Of a DNA stretch of 64,000 nt, positions 27,488 through 37,770 are shown in pieces. Numbering within the stretch: position 1 is the first letter of the stretch; every line of letters begins with the position of its first letter. Where the stretch lies: the NCBI RefSeq assembly GCF_900102965.1, contig NZ_FNGM01000001.1, positions 62,001 through 126,000 on the forward strand, in the 5' to 3' direction. Made by a program: the position numbers and the translations under genes. Below the pieces are notes generated by a model. It made no database searches and was not told the DNA's origin. It was given only the letters and a program-made list of their open reading frames with translations. The stretch comes from Paenibacillus jilunlii (lineage in GTDB: Bacteria; Bacillota; Bacilli; Paenibacillales; Paenibacillaceae).

Positions 27488-28489
27488 TTATCCGGACACC
27501 CCGCCCGCATTCTCATAAATATTCATAACCACCTGCTGGATCGGCAGTTCCTTGACCGAAATGTCGGAGAAGCGGTGCTTCCGGGAGATATCTTCTAGAA
27601 AATCGCTGACCGATATGTGAGCTGTGTCCACTTCAAGCGTAATCTGAAAGTCGGAGAGCCTATCGATTACCTTGGTATAGGCATTGTCGAAGACGGTGCC
27701 CTGCACGGACTCCGCAAAAGTAAAATTGACCCGTTTCTTCTCCCCCAGAAACAGCTTCAACTGCTGAAGGGAATCATCAAACACCTTCTCCCCATGGTTA
27801 ATGACAATGACCCGGTGAGCAAGCTCCTCGACGTCCTCAAGATCATGGGTGGTCAGAATACACGTCATATTCTGCTTTTTATTCATCTGGCGGATGAATT
27901 CACGGATTTTGACCTTGGCGATCACATCAAGCCCGATGGTCGGCTCATCCAGGAACAAAATGTCCGGCCGGTGCAGCATAGCCATGACGAACTCACATTT
28001 CATGCGTTCGCCAAGGGACAGCACTCGTGTCGGCTTTTCGATCACATGTGCAATATCCAGCAGCTCCGTCAGCTCTTCCAGACGGCTTTTGAAATCCGGG
28101 TTGGCGATTCCGTAGATTGCCTTGTTCATATGGAAGCTGTCGATCGGCGGAATATCCCAGATTAGTTGGGATTTCTGGCCGAATACGGCTCCGATTTTGC
28201 CGACATAGCGCTTTCTGTCCCGGGCAGGCGAATAACCAAGAACTTGAATTTCACCGCTTGTCGGATACAACGCGCCGCAGAGCATTTTGATCGCCGTAGA
28301 TTTCCCTGCACCATTGGGACCCAGAATGCCGCAGATCTCCCCCTGCCCAATGGCAAAGCTGATATCGTTGACTGCGTGGACCACGACTTCTTCGCGCTGG
28401 AAGAAGCTCTTGAAGGTCTGCCCCATACCTGCGCCACGCTTATAGGTTTTATATGTTTTGGTCAAATGCTGTACATCAATAACCGGCAT
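27488..28489 (-). CDS. ABC-2 exporter ATP-binding protein
   Basis: A 333-residue ATPase with Walker A GPNGAGKST, Q-loop FGQKSQL, signature LSLGERMKCEF, Walker B ILFLDEPT and H-loop TTHD. The C-terminal extension (about 240-333) is typical of ATPases paired with DUF990-type ABC-2 permeases. ATG 28489 shares its A with the TGA of the upstream permease (TGATG), so translation is coupled; the frame extends 16 codons farther without need. Substrate unknown. Last gene of the four-gene minus-strand operon 31311-27488. Confidence 0.9.
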   Translation of the reverse strand: MPVIDVQHLTKTYKTYKRGAGMGQTFKSFFQREEVVVHAVNDISFAIGQGEICGILGPNGAGKSTAIKMLCGALYPTSGEIQVLGYSPARDRKRYVGKIGAVFGQKSQLIWDIPPIDSFHMNKAIYGIANPDFKSRLEELTELLDIAHVIEKPTRVLSLGERMKCEFVMAMLHRPDILFLDEPTIGLDVIAKVKIREFIRQMNKKQNMTCILTTHDLEDVEELAHRVIVINHGEKVFDDSLQQLKLFLGEKKRVNFTFAESVQGTVFDNAYTKVIDRLSDFQITLEVDTAHISVSDFLEDISRKHRFSDISVKELPIQQVVMNIYENAGGVSG

Positions 28490-29271
28490 CACCCGCCCAC
28501 CCCCTCGTATAATCTGATCATATGCCGGTAAATCCATATGCCTGCCGCCAGAAATAAAAAGCAGGGCAGAATAGCCGCGTAATCGCTGGCATGCATCCGG
28601 CCAAGAAGAGCAGACGCAGGGAGGAAGCCCACCATTCCCACAGGAATGATCATCGTGGCCGCAGCCTGCACAGCCTTCGGAAAGATAGGCAGCGGATATT
28701 TTCCGATGTGAAGCACACTGTCAGCAAGCTCCGAAATTCTCGAATTGCCTACCCACTTGAAGGAAATAGCGGCCATCATAAGGGTTAATCCTGCCAGAAC
28801 CGCGGTCCCTGCGATGAACATCCCGGCAAATTGCAGCCAGTACAATACCGGAATGGCGCCTACATGCATAGCGGAGAAGATAAAAAGCGAAACACCGCCC
28901 AGAAACAGTCCCGCACTATCGATTGAAAATGTAGTAGCAACAATAAAAAACAGCGGGTTCAGCGGTTTAAGAAGAATAACCTCGAAGCTTCCCTCTCGGA
29001 CATGCGACATCGTGGTCCATAGAACGCCGCCGAAAATAAGACTCGAAAGCCCGTTGGACATGGTAAATACAGACTGGATCAACAACACCTCATACAAGCT
29101 CCAACCGGGAAAACTGGTACCTGCCCGGTAAATGAGCAGAGTTACCAACGGAAACAGAATGTTGCCGGCCAGCGTGATCAGACTGCTGACGATAAAATTC
29201 ATGCGGTAGGCCGCAGCCGACTGCAAAGCGGAATACATACCCTGCTTGTAAACGTCCAGATACCGTTTCAT
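28489..29271 (-). CDS. ABC-2 family permease (DUF990-like), subunit 2
   Basis: A 260-residue membrane protein with six predicted helices, beginning MKRYLDVYKQGMYSALQSAAAYRMNF, the N-terminal pattern of the ABC2_membrane_6/DUF990 group. A paralogue (29300-30118) is encoded just upstream, and the two probably form a heterodimer with the ATPase encoded downstream. Its stop codon overlaps the ATPase start by one base. Confidence 0.88.
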   Translation of the reverse strand: MKRYLDVYKQGMYSALQSAAAYRMNFIVSSLITLAGNILFPLVTLLIYRAGTSFPGWSLYEVLLIQSVFTMSNGLSSLIFGGVLWTTMSHVREGSFEVILLKPLNPLFFIVATTFSIDSAGLFLGGVSLFIFSAMHVGAIPVLYWLQFAGMFIAGTAVLAGLTLMMAAISFKWVGNSRISELADSVLHIGKYPLPIFPKAVQAAATMIIPVGMVGFLPASALLGRMHASDYAAILPCFLFLAAGIWIYRHMIRLYEGVGG

Positions 29272-29299
29272 GTAAAGAACTGTCCTTTCATGGGGTCTT

Positions 29300-30118
29300 T
29301 CACGCGCCGACAGCGGTAAACTGCTTCATGGCCAGACGGCGAACGAGCTCGTTAAATCCGAATGTCACCAACACTGCTATCGCCTGTATACCTACTGCTT
29401 GCCCAATGGAAAGCTCAAAGCCTCCAAGCGAATAATGGCCGGTAAACACCATAGCAGGCAGATAGGCTAAGTACTGAAACGGCAGGAAGAACTGGCTCAT
29501 CTGAAGCCAGTGCGGAAAGAAGTCAAGCGGAATAAGCGCTCCCGAAAAAATACCCGACACCAGCATAAATGCGCTTCGAAGCCCGCCCGATTGGACAAGC
29601 CAAAAGGAAGTCAGGCCAATCGTGTAGTTCACATAAAAATTCATCAGAAAAGCAAGCAGCACCGACAGAATTGTCCATGGGAGGCTTGCCGGCCGCATAT
29701 CGACTCCAAAAATAAAAATGAAGATCAAAAGGCAGGGCAAAAATTCAAACAGGAAGCCCAAAGACCGGTGTCCGATTTTCTGAAATAAAGCGAACGAACG
29801 GTGGTGAATCGGGCGCAAATGAAAGGTGAGGAATTTACCGGTGCGCACAAGCATGGACAAGTTCCAATCGGCAAAATCCATGGTCAGGTAACCGATAAGC
29901 GCAGTAGCACCGAAGTAGCGGATCATCTGGGGAAGCTCAATCCCGCCGAGCGAGGGATGATCTCCATATACTGCTGTCCAGATGAAATATTGCACCATAA
30001 AATATACAGGACCGACGATAATGGAAACCATGGAATGAGTGCGGTAAGCACTCCACTCTTTGTAGGTCACGTCCGCTACCGTCCGGCAAATAAGCCATTT
30101 TTGTTTAAAGCTGTTCAT
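29300..30118 (-). CDS. ABC-2 family permease (DUF990-like), subunit 1
   Basis: A 272-residue six-helix membrane protein beginning MNSFKQKWLICRTVADVTYKEWSAYRTHS, with the conserved GPVYFMVQYFIW first helix. The start at 30118 overlaps the TGA of the upstream serine hydrolase gene (TGATG). An ATG at 30136 is in frame but lies inside that gene. The pair of permeases plus one ATPase is the usual makeup of DUF990 exporters, for which substrates are largely unknown. Confidence 0.86.
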   Translation of the reverse strand: MNSFKQKWLICRTVADVTYKEWSAYRTHSMVSIIVGPVYFMVQYFIWTAVYGDHPSLGGIELPQMIRYFGATALIGYLTMDFADWNLSMLVRTGKFLTFHLRPIHHRSFALFQKIGHRSLGFLFEFLPCLLIFIFIFGVDMRPASLPWTILSVLLAFLMNFYVNYTIGLTSFWLVQSGGLRSAFMLVSGIFSGALIPLDFFPHWLQMSQFFLPFQYLAYLPAMVFTGHYSLGGFELSIGQAVGIQAIAVLVTFGFNELVRRLAMKQFTAVGA

Positions 30119-31311
30119 CAGATGAGCCCTGACCAAATGATATTGGTCACATTAAACAACGCCTCTGCGTACCAATTATCTTCGGTGAAAGGCACAAACC
30201 ATACGGCGGCGAGCTGCTCTGTAGGGTCGATGGCCATGCAGCAGGCTCCTGCGCCTTCATGAAAATAGCTGGTGTCTGAATAGAGGAAGGCAGGGCCTCT
30301 TCTCATATCCAGTCCAATGCCGTAGCTCCGGTCGCTGACATCGTTACCCCAGCAGTAATCGGGAACCCCGTATAGGGTGCGTGTCGTGATTTTCTCGACC
30401 GCTTTGCGGCCAATAATGCGCGTATCATGCAGTGTTCCCATGCCCAGGAGCATGTTGGCGAACCGGATGAGGTCGGCTGGCGTAGAGGCCAGGCCTCCAC
30501 CGGTGCTGGAGACTGTATCCCACAGCTTCTCCATCTGCGAGTCTTCAGGCTGTTTACCGTTAATTAGATCGTTCAGCCGCTTCTCATGCCTCTCGTTTCT
30601 TATAATGGCGCGTCTGGCTAGCTCCGGAGTCAGCCCCCACACGGTATCCTTCATGCCAAGAGGCTTCAGGATTTGCTCTTCTATGTACTGCTCAGCAGTT
30701 ACGCCGGTCACCTTTTTAATAATTTCTCCGAGCAGGCAGAAGCCGAATGAGCAGTACTGCCATTCCTCGCCGACTTTTTTATTGACCCCGCAGCTCAGCG
30801 CGGCTGTGATCCAGTCCGGATCCCCACTCTCAGGGTTATACTTTTCGAAATATTCACCGATTAATTGCCAATAAGATTTATGATAGGGAATTAAGCTGCC
30901 CGCACAGTCGGGAAACATACCCGAGGTATGGGTCAGAAGGCTGTAGATATCGATTTTGTTAAAAGGGTCCACGTTAAACTGCTCCAGGAACGTGCTGACA
31001 GGAAGGTCAAACCGGAGAATACCGTCCTCAACAAGCTTGGCGATTGCTACTGAGGTAACGGCTTTGGTAATGGACGCGATATTATGAAGGGTTGTCGGTA
31101 AAAGCGGGTCCGCCCTGTCTTCCCGGAAAGAAAGCGGTCCGATAGCACCGTGCATAAATGTCTTTCCATACCTGGAAACGCAGTAGGATGCGGCCTGGAT
31201 CTTTTTTTGATCGATCAGGGTCTGGAAATGGGCATTCAAAACCTCAATTCTTGAAGTGTCATAACCCGCCTCTGCTGGTGAACAGTCGGTAACTCCTGGT
31301 GTATACAGCAT
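30118..31311 (-). CDS. Beta-lactamase-fold serine hydrolase
   Basis: A 397-residue class C beta-lactamase/esterase-fold protein without a signal peptide, so cytoplasmic. The nucleophile motif SITK (SxxK) is at about 90-93. The second motif is Y-x-S (YCSFG) rather than YxN, and the third is HEGAG in place of KTG. These substitutions are common in esterase-like members and argue against antibiotic hydrolysis. It heads an operon with an ABC-2 exporter, so it may process the exported compound or be self-protective (inference). ATAAGGAGG precedes the ATG. Confidence 0.87.
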   Translation of the reverse strand: MLYTPGVTDCSPAEAGYDTSRIEVLNAHFQTLIDQKKIQAASYCVSRYGKTFMHGAIGPLSFREDRADPLLPTTLHNIASITKAVTSVAIAKLVEDGILRFDLPVSTFLEQFNVDPFNKIDIYSLLTHTSGMFPDCAGSLIPYHKSYWQLIGEYFEKYNPESGDPDWITAALSCGVNKKVGEEWQYCSFGFCLLGEIIKKVTGVTAEQYIEEQILKPLGMKDTVWGLTPELARRAIIRNERHEKRLNDLINGKQPEDSQMEKLWDTVSSTGGGLASTPADLIRFANMLLGMGTLHDTRIIGRKAVEKITTRTLYGVPDYCWGNDVSDRSYGIGLDMRRGPAFLYSDTSYFHEGAGACCMAIDPTEQLAAVWFVPFTEDNWYAEALFNVTNIIWSGLI

Positions 31312-31363
31312 GAAATATATGCCTCCTTATAAATATTTACGCCATGCAAGGCTAACCACTTTA

Positions 31364-31377
31364 TCTAAGCGCTTTCA
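31364..31377 (-). promoter_or_regulatory. Possible CcpA cre site
   Basis: On the minus strand TGAAAGCGCTTAGA resembles the cre consensus TGWAANCGNTNWCA, with the symmetric AAGCGCTT core. It lies about 55 bases upstream of the serine hydrolase gene, suggesting carbon catabolite control of that operon. Motif reading only. Confidence 0.4.
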
Positions 31378-31586
31378 AAATGACTCGCTTATTCGGGCCT
31401 TCTTATGACAATGGCTAGCCGGCACGATTAGGTTTAAGTATATTTCCAAACAATGGATGTTACAAGAGAGAGTTTGTTTTATAACCAAACTTGCCCGAGT
31501 GATTATTCACCCGTTAGGTGATAACACATAGGTATCCAAGTTAAGCTGATTATGGACAAGTTCAACAAAAAAACACTTATAAACAC

Positions 31587-31615
31587 TTAACAAAACTTGC
31601 ATGATCGCTTATAAT
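31587..31615 (+). promoter_or_regulatory. Promoter of the DeoR-type regulator
   Basis: TTAACA (31587-31592), 17-base spacer, TATAAT (31610-31615). The predicted transcript starts at about 31622, which rules out the in-frame ATG at 31601 as the start codon. Confidence 0.65.
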
Positions 31616-31639
31616 GGTGGAAACGAGGGAGGGATTCTT

Positions 31640-32416
31640 ATTTATCAGGAGGAACGTTTAGTCAAGATCCTGGAACACCTTAAAAGTAATGATAAGGCTT
31701 CAAATGATGAAATTTCTAAACTGTTGAATATTTCAAGAGATACCGTGCGAAGAGATTTCATCAAGCTGGTTGAAGAAGGGGCAGCGATACGGACCCATGG
31801 AGGAATTGCCCTGCCTCATTTCAAAGAAGCCATAAAAGCATACAAAGAACGGCTGAATACAGCTTCGAAGCAGAAGTTTATGGTCGGAAGAGCAGCCTCG
31901 AAATACATCGCGAACGGAGACCTTTGTTTCATAGATGTATCAACAACCAATAAATTTTTATGTGAGCAAATCAAGAAGAATATAACCGTGTATACCCATT
32001 CACTGGACAATGCAGTGGTCTTGTCAACCCAAAAAGAAATAGAGGTACACTTGCTCGGGGGCAAGTTTAATCATGAGAATCGTTTCTTTTATGATCTTGC
32101 TCTTGCCTCCCGGTTAAATGATATCTATTTTGATAAAGCGTTTTTCGGGGCCGCGGCCATTTTGGAGGACGGGATATACTTTGCAAACCCAGAAGATGCT
32201 TATATGAAGCAAATGGTAGCAAAGCGCGCTGAACAAGTATTTCTTTTAACGGATTCCCATAAATTCAATCTGGTCAGTTCATATAAGGGACTTTCTTTCC
32301 AGGACATTCATACCTTGATAACCAATGAAGCCCCCCCGGATAAATATATGAGGATTCTGAAAGCGCATAGAATAAAGATTGAAATTGCTCATGAAGAGGG
32401 AGATGAACGGTCTTGA
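31640..32416 (+). CDS. DeoR-family transcriptional regulator
   Basis: About 258 residues. N-terminal helix-turn-helix (ERLVKILEHL...SNDEISKLLNISRDTVRRDFIKL) and the DeoR sugar-phosphate-sensing domain (IANGDLCFIDVSTTN; KAFFGAAAILEDGIYFANPE). The only upstream ATG (31601) lies inside the predicted promoter and has no ribosome site. GAGGGAGGG at 31625-31633 points to a non-standard ATT start at 31640 (or 31634). The gene overlaps the HAD phosphatase by four bases, so the pair is coupled. Target sugar phosphate unknown. Confidence 0.85.
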   Translation: MYQEERLVKILEHLKSNDKASNDEISKLLNISRDTVRRDFIKLVEEGAAIRTHGGIALPHFKEAIKAYKERLNTASKQKFMVGRAASKYIANGDLCFIDVSTTNKFLCEQIKKNITVYTHSLDNAVVLSTQKEIEVHLLGGKFNHENRFFYDLALASRLNDIYFDKAFFGAAAILEDGIYFANPEDAYMKQMVAKRAEQVFLLTDSHKFNLVSSYKGLSFQDIHTLITNEAPPDKYMRILKAHRIKIEIAHEEGDERS

Positions 32417-33237
32417 CGGTAAAAGCGGTTTTTAGTGATGTAGACGGAACATTATTAAATTCTGACCATAAAATTACTTCTCTGACAAAGCGAGCGATAC
32501 AAAAGGTGGTAAAAAGTGGGGTCCCTTTTGTGCTTGTTACTGCAAGGATGCCTGGCGGAGTGGTTTCTCTTCAAGAGGAATTGGCCATTCATTCCCCCAT
32601 TATTTGTTATAGCGGAGCACTTGTTTTAGAGGAAAACAGTGAAGGGAACATGACGCCTATTCACAGTACAAGTTTATCCCGTCAAGAAACCGGAAAAATT
32701 CTCGGAATTGTAAATGACAGATACCCAACCATTAGCATCAGTCTATATAGCTATAATGAGTGGTTGGTTAGGGATACCCGAGATGCTTGGGTGACTCAAG
32801 AACAAGAAATCATCCATACCAGCCCAACGAAGGCGGATTTCGCCGCTTATTTAGAGAACAATCAGCAAACGCATAAAATTTTATGCATGGGAAATTCCCG
32901 GGAAATTAACGACCTTGAACAAACGTTAAAGAATGAAACCACGGGCGTTTCAATCTATAAGTCAAAGGAAACCTATTTAGAGATCATGGATAGCTCTGCA
33001 TCCAAATCACAAGCCATTCAAATCATTCTGCAAAGGCTAGGCTTATCAAGAGAAGAGATCATGGCGATTGGTGATAATTTCAACGATATCGATATGTTAT
33101 CCTTTGCCGGATTAGGAATCGCTATGGCTAATGCGCCTGATGAGGTCAAACGCTATGCGGATGATGTAACACTAAGCAATGACAAAGACGGGCTGAAGTA
33201 TAGCTTGGAAAAGTACGTGATTGCATCGGAACAGTAG
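32413..33237 (+). CDS. Cof-type HAD phosphatase
   Basis: A 274-residue HAD-superfamily hydrolase of the Cof/YidA class. Motif I is FSDVDGTLLNSD near residue 7, the C2 cap lies in the middle, and the last motif is GDNFNDIDML. Such enzymes dephosphorylate sugar phosphates. TTG start at 32413 overlaps the DeoR stop (TTGA); GAGGGAGATG is the ribosome site. Coupling to a DeoR regulator and the nearby PTS suggests sugar-phosphate homeostasis (inference). Confidence 0.9.
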   Translation: MTVKAVFSDVDGTLLNSDHKITSLTKRAIQKVVKSGVPFVLVTARMPGGVVSLQEELAIHSPIICYSGALVLEENSEGNMTPIHSTSLSRQETGKILGIVNDRYPTISISLYSYNEWLVRDTRDAWVTQEQEIIHTSPTKADFAAYLENNQQTHKILCMGNSREINDLEQTLKNETTGVSIYKSKETYLEIMDSSASKSQAIQIILQRLGLSREEIMAIGDNFNDIDMLSFAGLGIAMANAPDEVKRYADDVTLSNDKDGLKYSLEKYVIASEQ

Positions 33238-33331
33238 CAAGCACCGGTTGAGTATTATCGAAAGCTTGGAAGCGTCTGACGCCAAAAGGTCCCACGCGTC
33301 GTGACTGCTTCCAGGCCTGGTATCTTGAAAT

Positions 33332-34651
33332 TCAAAACCGTTTTCTTTTGGCAGAAGAGAGGCACCGCATTTCCTCCCGGTATTTAGCTACGGTTCTGCG
33401 GGAAATTTCCAGACCTTCTCTGACCAGCATTTCCGCAATCGTCTGATCAGCCAGCGGTTTGCGCTTATCCTCTTCATCGATTACCTGCCGAATGCGTTTT
33501 TTGACGCTTTCCGAGGAAGAGGTTTCGCCATTCGCCGATGCAAGAGCTGAAGTGAAGAAGTATTTCAACTCGAACAATCCGCGGGGCGTCTGCATGTATT
33601 TGTTGTTGACCGCCCGGCTGATCGTGGATTCATGCAGCCCGGTGCTTCTGGCAATGTCTTTTTGGGTGAGCGGTTGCAGTCCATGAATTCTGCCGTCGAA
33701 AAAATCATGCTGCACCGCAACGATAGCCTCGGCGACACGTGTCAAAGTCTGCCTGCGTTGCTCCAGACTTTTGATTAGCCAGTAAGCGGTGCTGTACTTG
33801 TCATGAATAAACTGCCGGGCGTCCTCCTGTTCAGGAAGAGCCCGAAGCATCTGCCGGTAATGCGGATTGACCGCGACCTTCGGCGAACCGGTATCGCTCA
33901 GCCGCACCTGATACTTACCGCTGCCGGATTGCTCCACCATAATATCCGCGATAATGTACCGGTGCTCGTTATGGTTAAATGCCGCGCCCGGAAACAGATT
34001 CAGCCTGCGTATCCGGTCGGACATCTGCTGAACCTCAGATATGCCGGCTCCGAGCGCATCAGCGATTCTCTGCAGCCGGTTGGCCGCCAGATCCGCCAAA
34101 TGACGCTGCACCACTGCAATGGCAAGCTCATCCTCCGTGCCGGAGCGCCGGAGCTGTAAAAGAATGCATTCCTCCAGGTTGCGGGCAGCAATGCCCGCCG
34201 GTTCGAAGCCCTGCACCAGGGCGAGCATAGCCAGAACCTCTGCCGGATTGACGTCTATCAGTCCGGCAACCTCCAGCGCGTCCATTGCCAAATAGCCTTT
34301 TTCATCCAGGTTGCCGATCAGATATAACGCCGTCTTCCGCTGCATGCAAGTTAGGCCACAGACCAGTCCAAGCTGTGACTTCAGATGCTCATAGAGGGTA
34401 TCGGACGGTTTGGCAACCCAGTCCAGCATTTCCTCCGTGTTCGCGCTTTTGGATTTCAAATTCTCCCCGCTCTCTCCGGCGATAGATATATCATATTCCT
34501 GCAGATCAATAACCGGATTCTCATTCGCTTGTTCCCGCAGATAGGACATTAGTTCTTCCGATGAATACTGCAGGATTTGGATAGCCTGCCGCAATTCGGG
34601 CGTCATCGTCAGTTTCAACCTCTGTTCTTGCTTCAAACCGAGTTGGTTCAT
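33332..34651 (-). CDS. rpoN: RNA polymerase sigma-54 factor
   Basis: A 439-residue sigma-54 (SigL). The Gln/Leu-rich region I (LKQEQRLKLTMTPELRQAIQILQYS) contacts activators, followed by an acidic spacer, a core-binding domain (about 85-270), a helix-turn-helix (TQKDIARSTGLHESTISRAVNNKYMQTPRG) and the C-terminal RpoN box SRRTVAKYREEM that reads the -24 element. It is divergent from a LevR-type sigma-54 activator and about 3.1 kb from a -24/-12 promoter, so factor, activator and target are all together. Confidence 0.96.
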   Translation of the reverse strand: MNQLGLKQEQRLKLTMTPELRQAIQILQYSSEELMSYLREQANENPVIDLQEYDISIAGESGENLKSKSANTEEMLDWVAKPSDTLYEHLKSQLGLVCGLTCMQRKTALYLIGNLDEKGYLAMDALEVAGLIDVNPAEVLAMLALVQGFEPAGIAARNLEECILLQLRRSGTEDELAIAVVQRHLADLAANRLQRIADALGAGISEVQQMSDRIRRLNLFPGAAFNHNEHRYIIADIMVEQSGSGKYQVRLSDTGSPKVAVNPHYRQMLRALPEQEDARQFIHDKYSTAYWLIKSLEQRRQTLTRVAEAIVAVQHDFFDGRIHGLQPLTQKDIARSTGLHESTISRAVNNKYMQTPRGLFELKYFFTSALASANGETSSSESVKKRIRQVIDEEDKRKPLADQTIAEMLVREGLEISRRTVAKYREEMRCLSSAKRKRF

Positions 34652-34765
34652 GGATCTTCAGCACTCCTTCCGGGTATCCGATGGCAGCAATTCACCCGAT
34701 CAGATATTTATAGAAGAGCATTTCGTGAATTATGACCAACTTTCCTGCTCAAATAAAGAGTTCTT

Positions 34766-34793
34766 TGTGCATTTTTTTGTTACCATATGCACA
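34766..34793. promoter_or_regulatory. Inverted repeat in the rpoN/LevR divergent region
   Basis: TGTGCAT (34766-34772) and ATGCACA (34787-34793) are exact inverted repeats with a 14-base T-rich spacer, 50 bases before the LevR-type start. Possible binding site for a dimeric regulator or a short hairpin; no family assigned. Confidence 0.4.
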
Positions 34794-34843
34794 TTGAGTT
34801 TGTTATATTTAGCTTGAAAAAGATTCAGACTGGAGGTGTGCAA

Positions 34844-37645
34844 ATGAAGAGAATCGACAGGATTTTGGAATACATTGCGGAGCAGACGGGCAGGATGGCC
34901 GAAGAAGATTTACGGCGTGGCGGCGGGATTACCGCTGCGGAGATCGCCGATCATGAGAATATGCTGAGAAATAATGTGAGCAAAGAGCTGAATGAGCTGT
35001 TGCGGGCAGACTATATTATCAAAATTAAGGGAAGACCCGTCAAGTTTCTGCATAAGGAAACCGTCGAGTACATTCTCCAGACTAAGTTTAAAGAGAAGCA
35101 GATTGAGGCTCAGAGCCTGGATGAGATTCTGCGTCCAAGCGAACAGGTCGACCCTTTTCACTCCCTGATCGGTTTCAAGGATAGCATGCGTAACCAGGTG
35201 GAGCAGGGGAAGGCTGCGATTCTTTATCCGCCAAGAGGATTGCATACACTGATTGTTGGACAGACTGGAGTAGGCAAAACGCTGTTTGCCAAGCTGATGT
35301 ACAACTACGGGAAGCATATGAAGCGGTTCTCCGACGATTCACCCTTTATCGTGTTCAACTGTGCGGATTATTACAACAATCCCCAGTTGCTGCTGTCCCA
35401 TATCTTTGGACATGTCAAAGGAGCATTTACCGGGGCCGATTCAGAAAAAAAAGGGCTTGTGGAGAAAGCGGATGGGGGCATTTTGTTCCTGGATGAAATT
35501 CACCGTCTGCCGCCGGAAGGCCAGGAAATGATTTTTTATTTCATGGATACCCATACTTACAACAAATTAGGTGAATCAGAGCGGGACCGCAGTGCGAATG
35601 TACTGCTCGTTGCGGCCACTACGGAAGATCCTGCCTCTTCCATGCTAAAGACCTTTATCCGGCGTATTCCGATTACAATCAATATTCCCCCCTTTCAGGA
35701 GCGCACGCCTGCGGAGCAGTTTCAGATAATCAAGCATTTGCTGGAGAGTGAAGGCCTTCGTGTCAACAAACCGATCAGAGTCGAGCCGGAGGTTGTCAAA
35801 GCGCTAATCGGCAGTGTCACTTATGGAAATATCGGACAGCTCAAATCAAATGTCCAACTCGTTTGCGCTAAAGGGTTCCTGAACAGCATCCGCGAGAGTA
35901 GGGAGGAGCTTGTACTCGATTTCAAACTACTGCCGGGCAATATCAGAGAAGGGTTGTTCAATCTTGGTAAGAACCGCAGGGAGATCGAAGAATTTGGTGA
36001 AATTGTATCCCAACTATACATTTCACCCGAAGGAAGCCATTCGCTGGAGGAGGATGTTCTTGAGCCTCCGTTCAACCTCTACAAGCTGATTGAGGATAAA
36101 ATAAGCCTGCTTAAGGATGAGGGGCTTGACGACAGTTACATTAACAGGTTTATCACTACGGATGTCAATATCCATATTAAAAGCTTTTATAACCGTTTCT
36201 ATAACCTGAAAGGGAGCAGGGAACGAATTCTCAAAATTGTGGATAATGAAATTCTCGAATTTTCTGATGAAGTTAAAGAACTAGTCGAGCGGGAGCTTGA
36301 CCGGAAATTCAGCGAACGTTTCGTCTATGCCTTCAGTCTTCATTTGAGCGCCTTTCTCAAGCGGATCAGAGAGAAGAAATACGGTGGCAAACTGGTCTAT
36401 GATCCCGTCGACGAGCATGAAGAAGAATACAGAGTGGCTTTGACCATCAAGGACATGATAGAGTACCGGTTCGGGATTGACGTGCCGGGGGCTGAAATAA
36501 CGTACGTGGCCATCCTGCTCAAATCGGTGGAGGAGGAGCGGCAGGGCAACGTCGGGATTATCGTGGCCACGCACGGTAACAGCACCGCAAGCAGCATTGT
36601 CGGTGTTGTCAACAGTCTCCTCGGCAGCTCCAATATTTGCGCGGTTGACATGCCGCTCGATGTCAGCCCGAAAGAAATTTTAGAAATTATTGTCGACAAG
36701 GTTAAGGGGATTGACTGTGGCAGAGGCGTACTGATGCTGGTGGATATGGGGTCTCTGCTCAGTTTTGAAGCGATCATTATGGAACGGGTCGGGGTCAAGG
36801 TCAAGACGATCGACATGGTTTCCACACCGCTTACGCTTGAGGCTGTCCGTAAGGCCAGCATTCTCGATATGGAGCTTGAGGACATCCACCGGTCGCTCAA
36901 GGATTTCAGAGGCTACAACAACATGGAGGCTTCGTTAACAGCGATATTGGACAACAAGGTGATCATCACAGTCTGCTCCTCCGGCAAAGGCGCCGCGGTT
37001 AAGGTAAAGGAATTCGTCGAGAAAATCGTTTACGATCTGACGGAAAAGAAAATTACCGTTATTCCGGCAAAAATCAGGGAGCTAGACAAGGTGGTTAAAG
37101 AGTTTCAGGCCAAACAAAGCGTTCTCGCCGTAATAGGCGTAAAACGGCCGAGCGACAACAGTGTTCCGTTCATTCCTTTGGAACTGCTCATTGACGCAAG
37201 AGGTCAGGAACTGCTAAGAGACCTGCTGGTGCATCATGAGCTGCCCGTTACGCAGGCCAATCAAAATGTGGTCATTAAGGGCTTGTGCGAAGACGGCTTA
37301 AAGGAATTTTTGACTTATCTGAATCCTCACAAAATATTGGGGACCCTGATGAAATTTGTCGAGGTGCTTGAACGGGAGCTGCAGAAAGATTTTGAATATG
37401 CTGTGAAGGTCCAGATTGTCATTCATACTGCCCAAGCCCTGGAGCGGATGGTCATACAGGACGGGCTGGTTTACCGCGGCGAGACGGGCATTCTGGATTC
37501 ATATGTTCTGAATGCAGTAAACCGGGCTAGCAGTATATTTTCCGATGGAATAAATTTAACCCTCACAGATGATGAGAAATATTATATTTGTGAAATCCTG
37601 AGCGATGTATATAAAACGGCCCCATTAAAGGAACAAAGAGTATGA
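34844..37645 (+). CDS. LevR/ManR-type sigma-54 activator with PTS regulatory domains
   Basis: A 933-residue bacterial enhancer-binding protein. N-terminal winged helix (about 1-80), AAA+ domain (about 115-345) with Walker [10 protein letters not shown] and the sigma-54-contact GAFTGA loop, then PRD1 (about 460-560), an EIIA-Man-like domain (about 565-690, [15 protein letters not shown]), an EIIB-like domain, and PRD2 (about 830-930). This is the LevR/ManR architecture, where PTS phosphorylation tunes activity to sugar availability. ATG 34844 has TGGAGGTG upstream. Target is almost surely the adjacent PTS operon. Confidence 0.94.
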   Translation: MKRIDRILEYIAEQTGRMAEEDLRRGGGITAAEIADHENMLRNNVSKELNELLRADYIIKIKGRPVKFLHKETVEYILQTKFKEKQIEAQSLDEILRPSEQVDPFHSLIGFKDSMRNQVEQGKAAILYPPRGLHTLIVGQTGVGKTLFAKLMYNYGKHMKRFSDDSPFIVFNCADYYNNPQLLLSHIFGHVKGAFTGADSEKKGLVEKADGGILFLDEIHRLPPEGQEMIFYFMDTHTYNKLGESERDRSANVLLVAATTEDPASSMLKTFIRRIPITINIPPFQERTPAEQFQIIKHLLESEGLRVNKPIRVEPEVVKALIGSVTYGNIGQLKSNVQLVCAKGFLNSIRESREELVLDFKLLPGNIREGLFNLGKNRREIEEFGEIVSQLYISPEGSHSLEEDVLEPPFNLYKLIEDKISLLKDEGLDDSYINRFITTDVNIHIKSFYNRFYNLKGSRERILKIVDNEILEFSDEVKELVERELDRKFSERFVYAFSLHLSAFLKRIREKKYGGKLVYDPVDEHEEEYRVALTIKDMIEYRFGIDVPGAEITYVAILLKSVEEERQGNVGIIVATHGNSTASSIVGVVNSLLGSSNICAVDMPLDVSPKEILEIIVDKVKGIDCGRGVLMLVDMGSLLSFEAIIMERVGVKVKTIDMVSTPLTLEAVRKASILDMELEDIHRSLKDFRGYNNMEASLTAILDNKVIITVCSSGKGAAVKVKEFVEKIVYDLTEKKITVIPAKIRELDKVVKEFQAKQSVLAVIGVKRPSDNSVPFIPLELLIDARGQELLRDLLVHHELPVTQANQNVVIKGLCEDGLKEFLTYLNPHKILGTLMKFVEVLERELQKDFEYAVKVQIVIHTAQALERMVIQDGLVYRGETGILDSYVLNAVNRASSIFSDGINLTLTDDEKYYICEILSDVYKTAPLKEQRV

Positions 37646-37706
37646 AGCGTTTATATTTGTGTATGAAAGATACAAATTAGAACAAAAAAAGCGTTTTCCC
37701 AAGAAC

Positions 37707-37736
37707 AAAAATCCCTGTAGCAGCGGGGATTTTTTG
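37707..37736 (+). terminator. Terminator after the LevR-type gene
   Basis: AAAATCCCTG and CAGCGGGGATTTT flank a short loop, followed by T residues. Confidence 0.8.
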
Positions 37737-37770
37737 GTTTCAAGAAAAATTTTCGGATGATACAGAAGTT

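Noticed and set aside
33266..33313. Hairpin GGAAGCGTC...GACTGCTTCC between the HAD and rpoN genes as terminator
   Set aside because: The stem is broken and there is no T-run on either strand, so I do not list it as a terminator.
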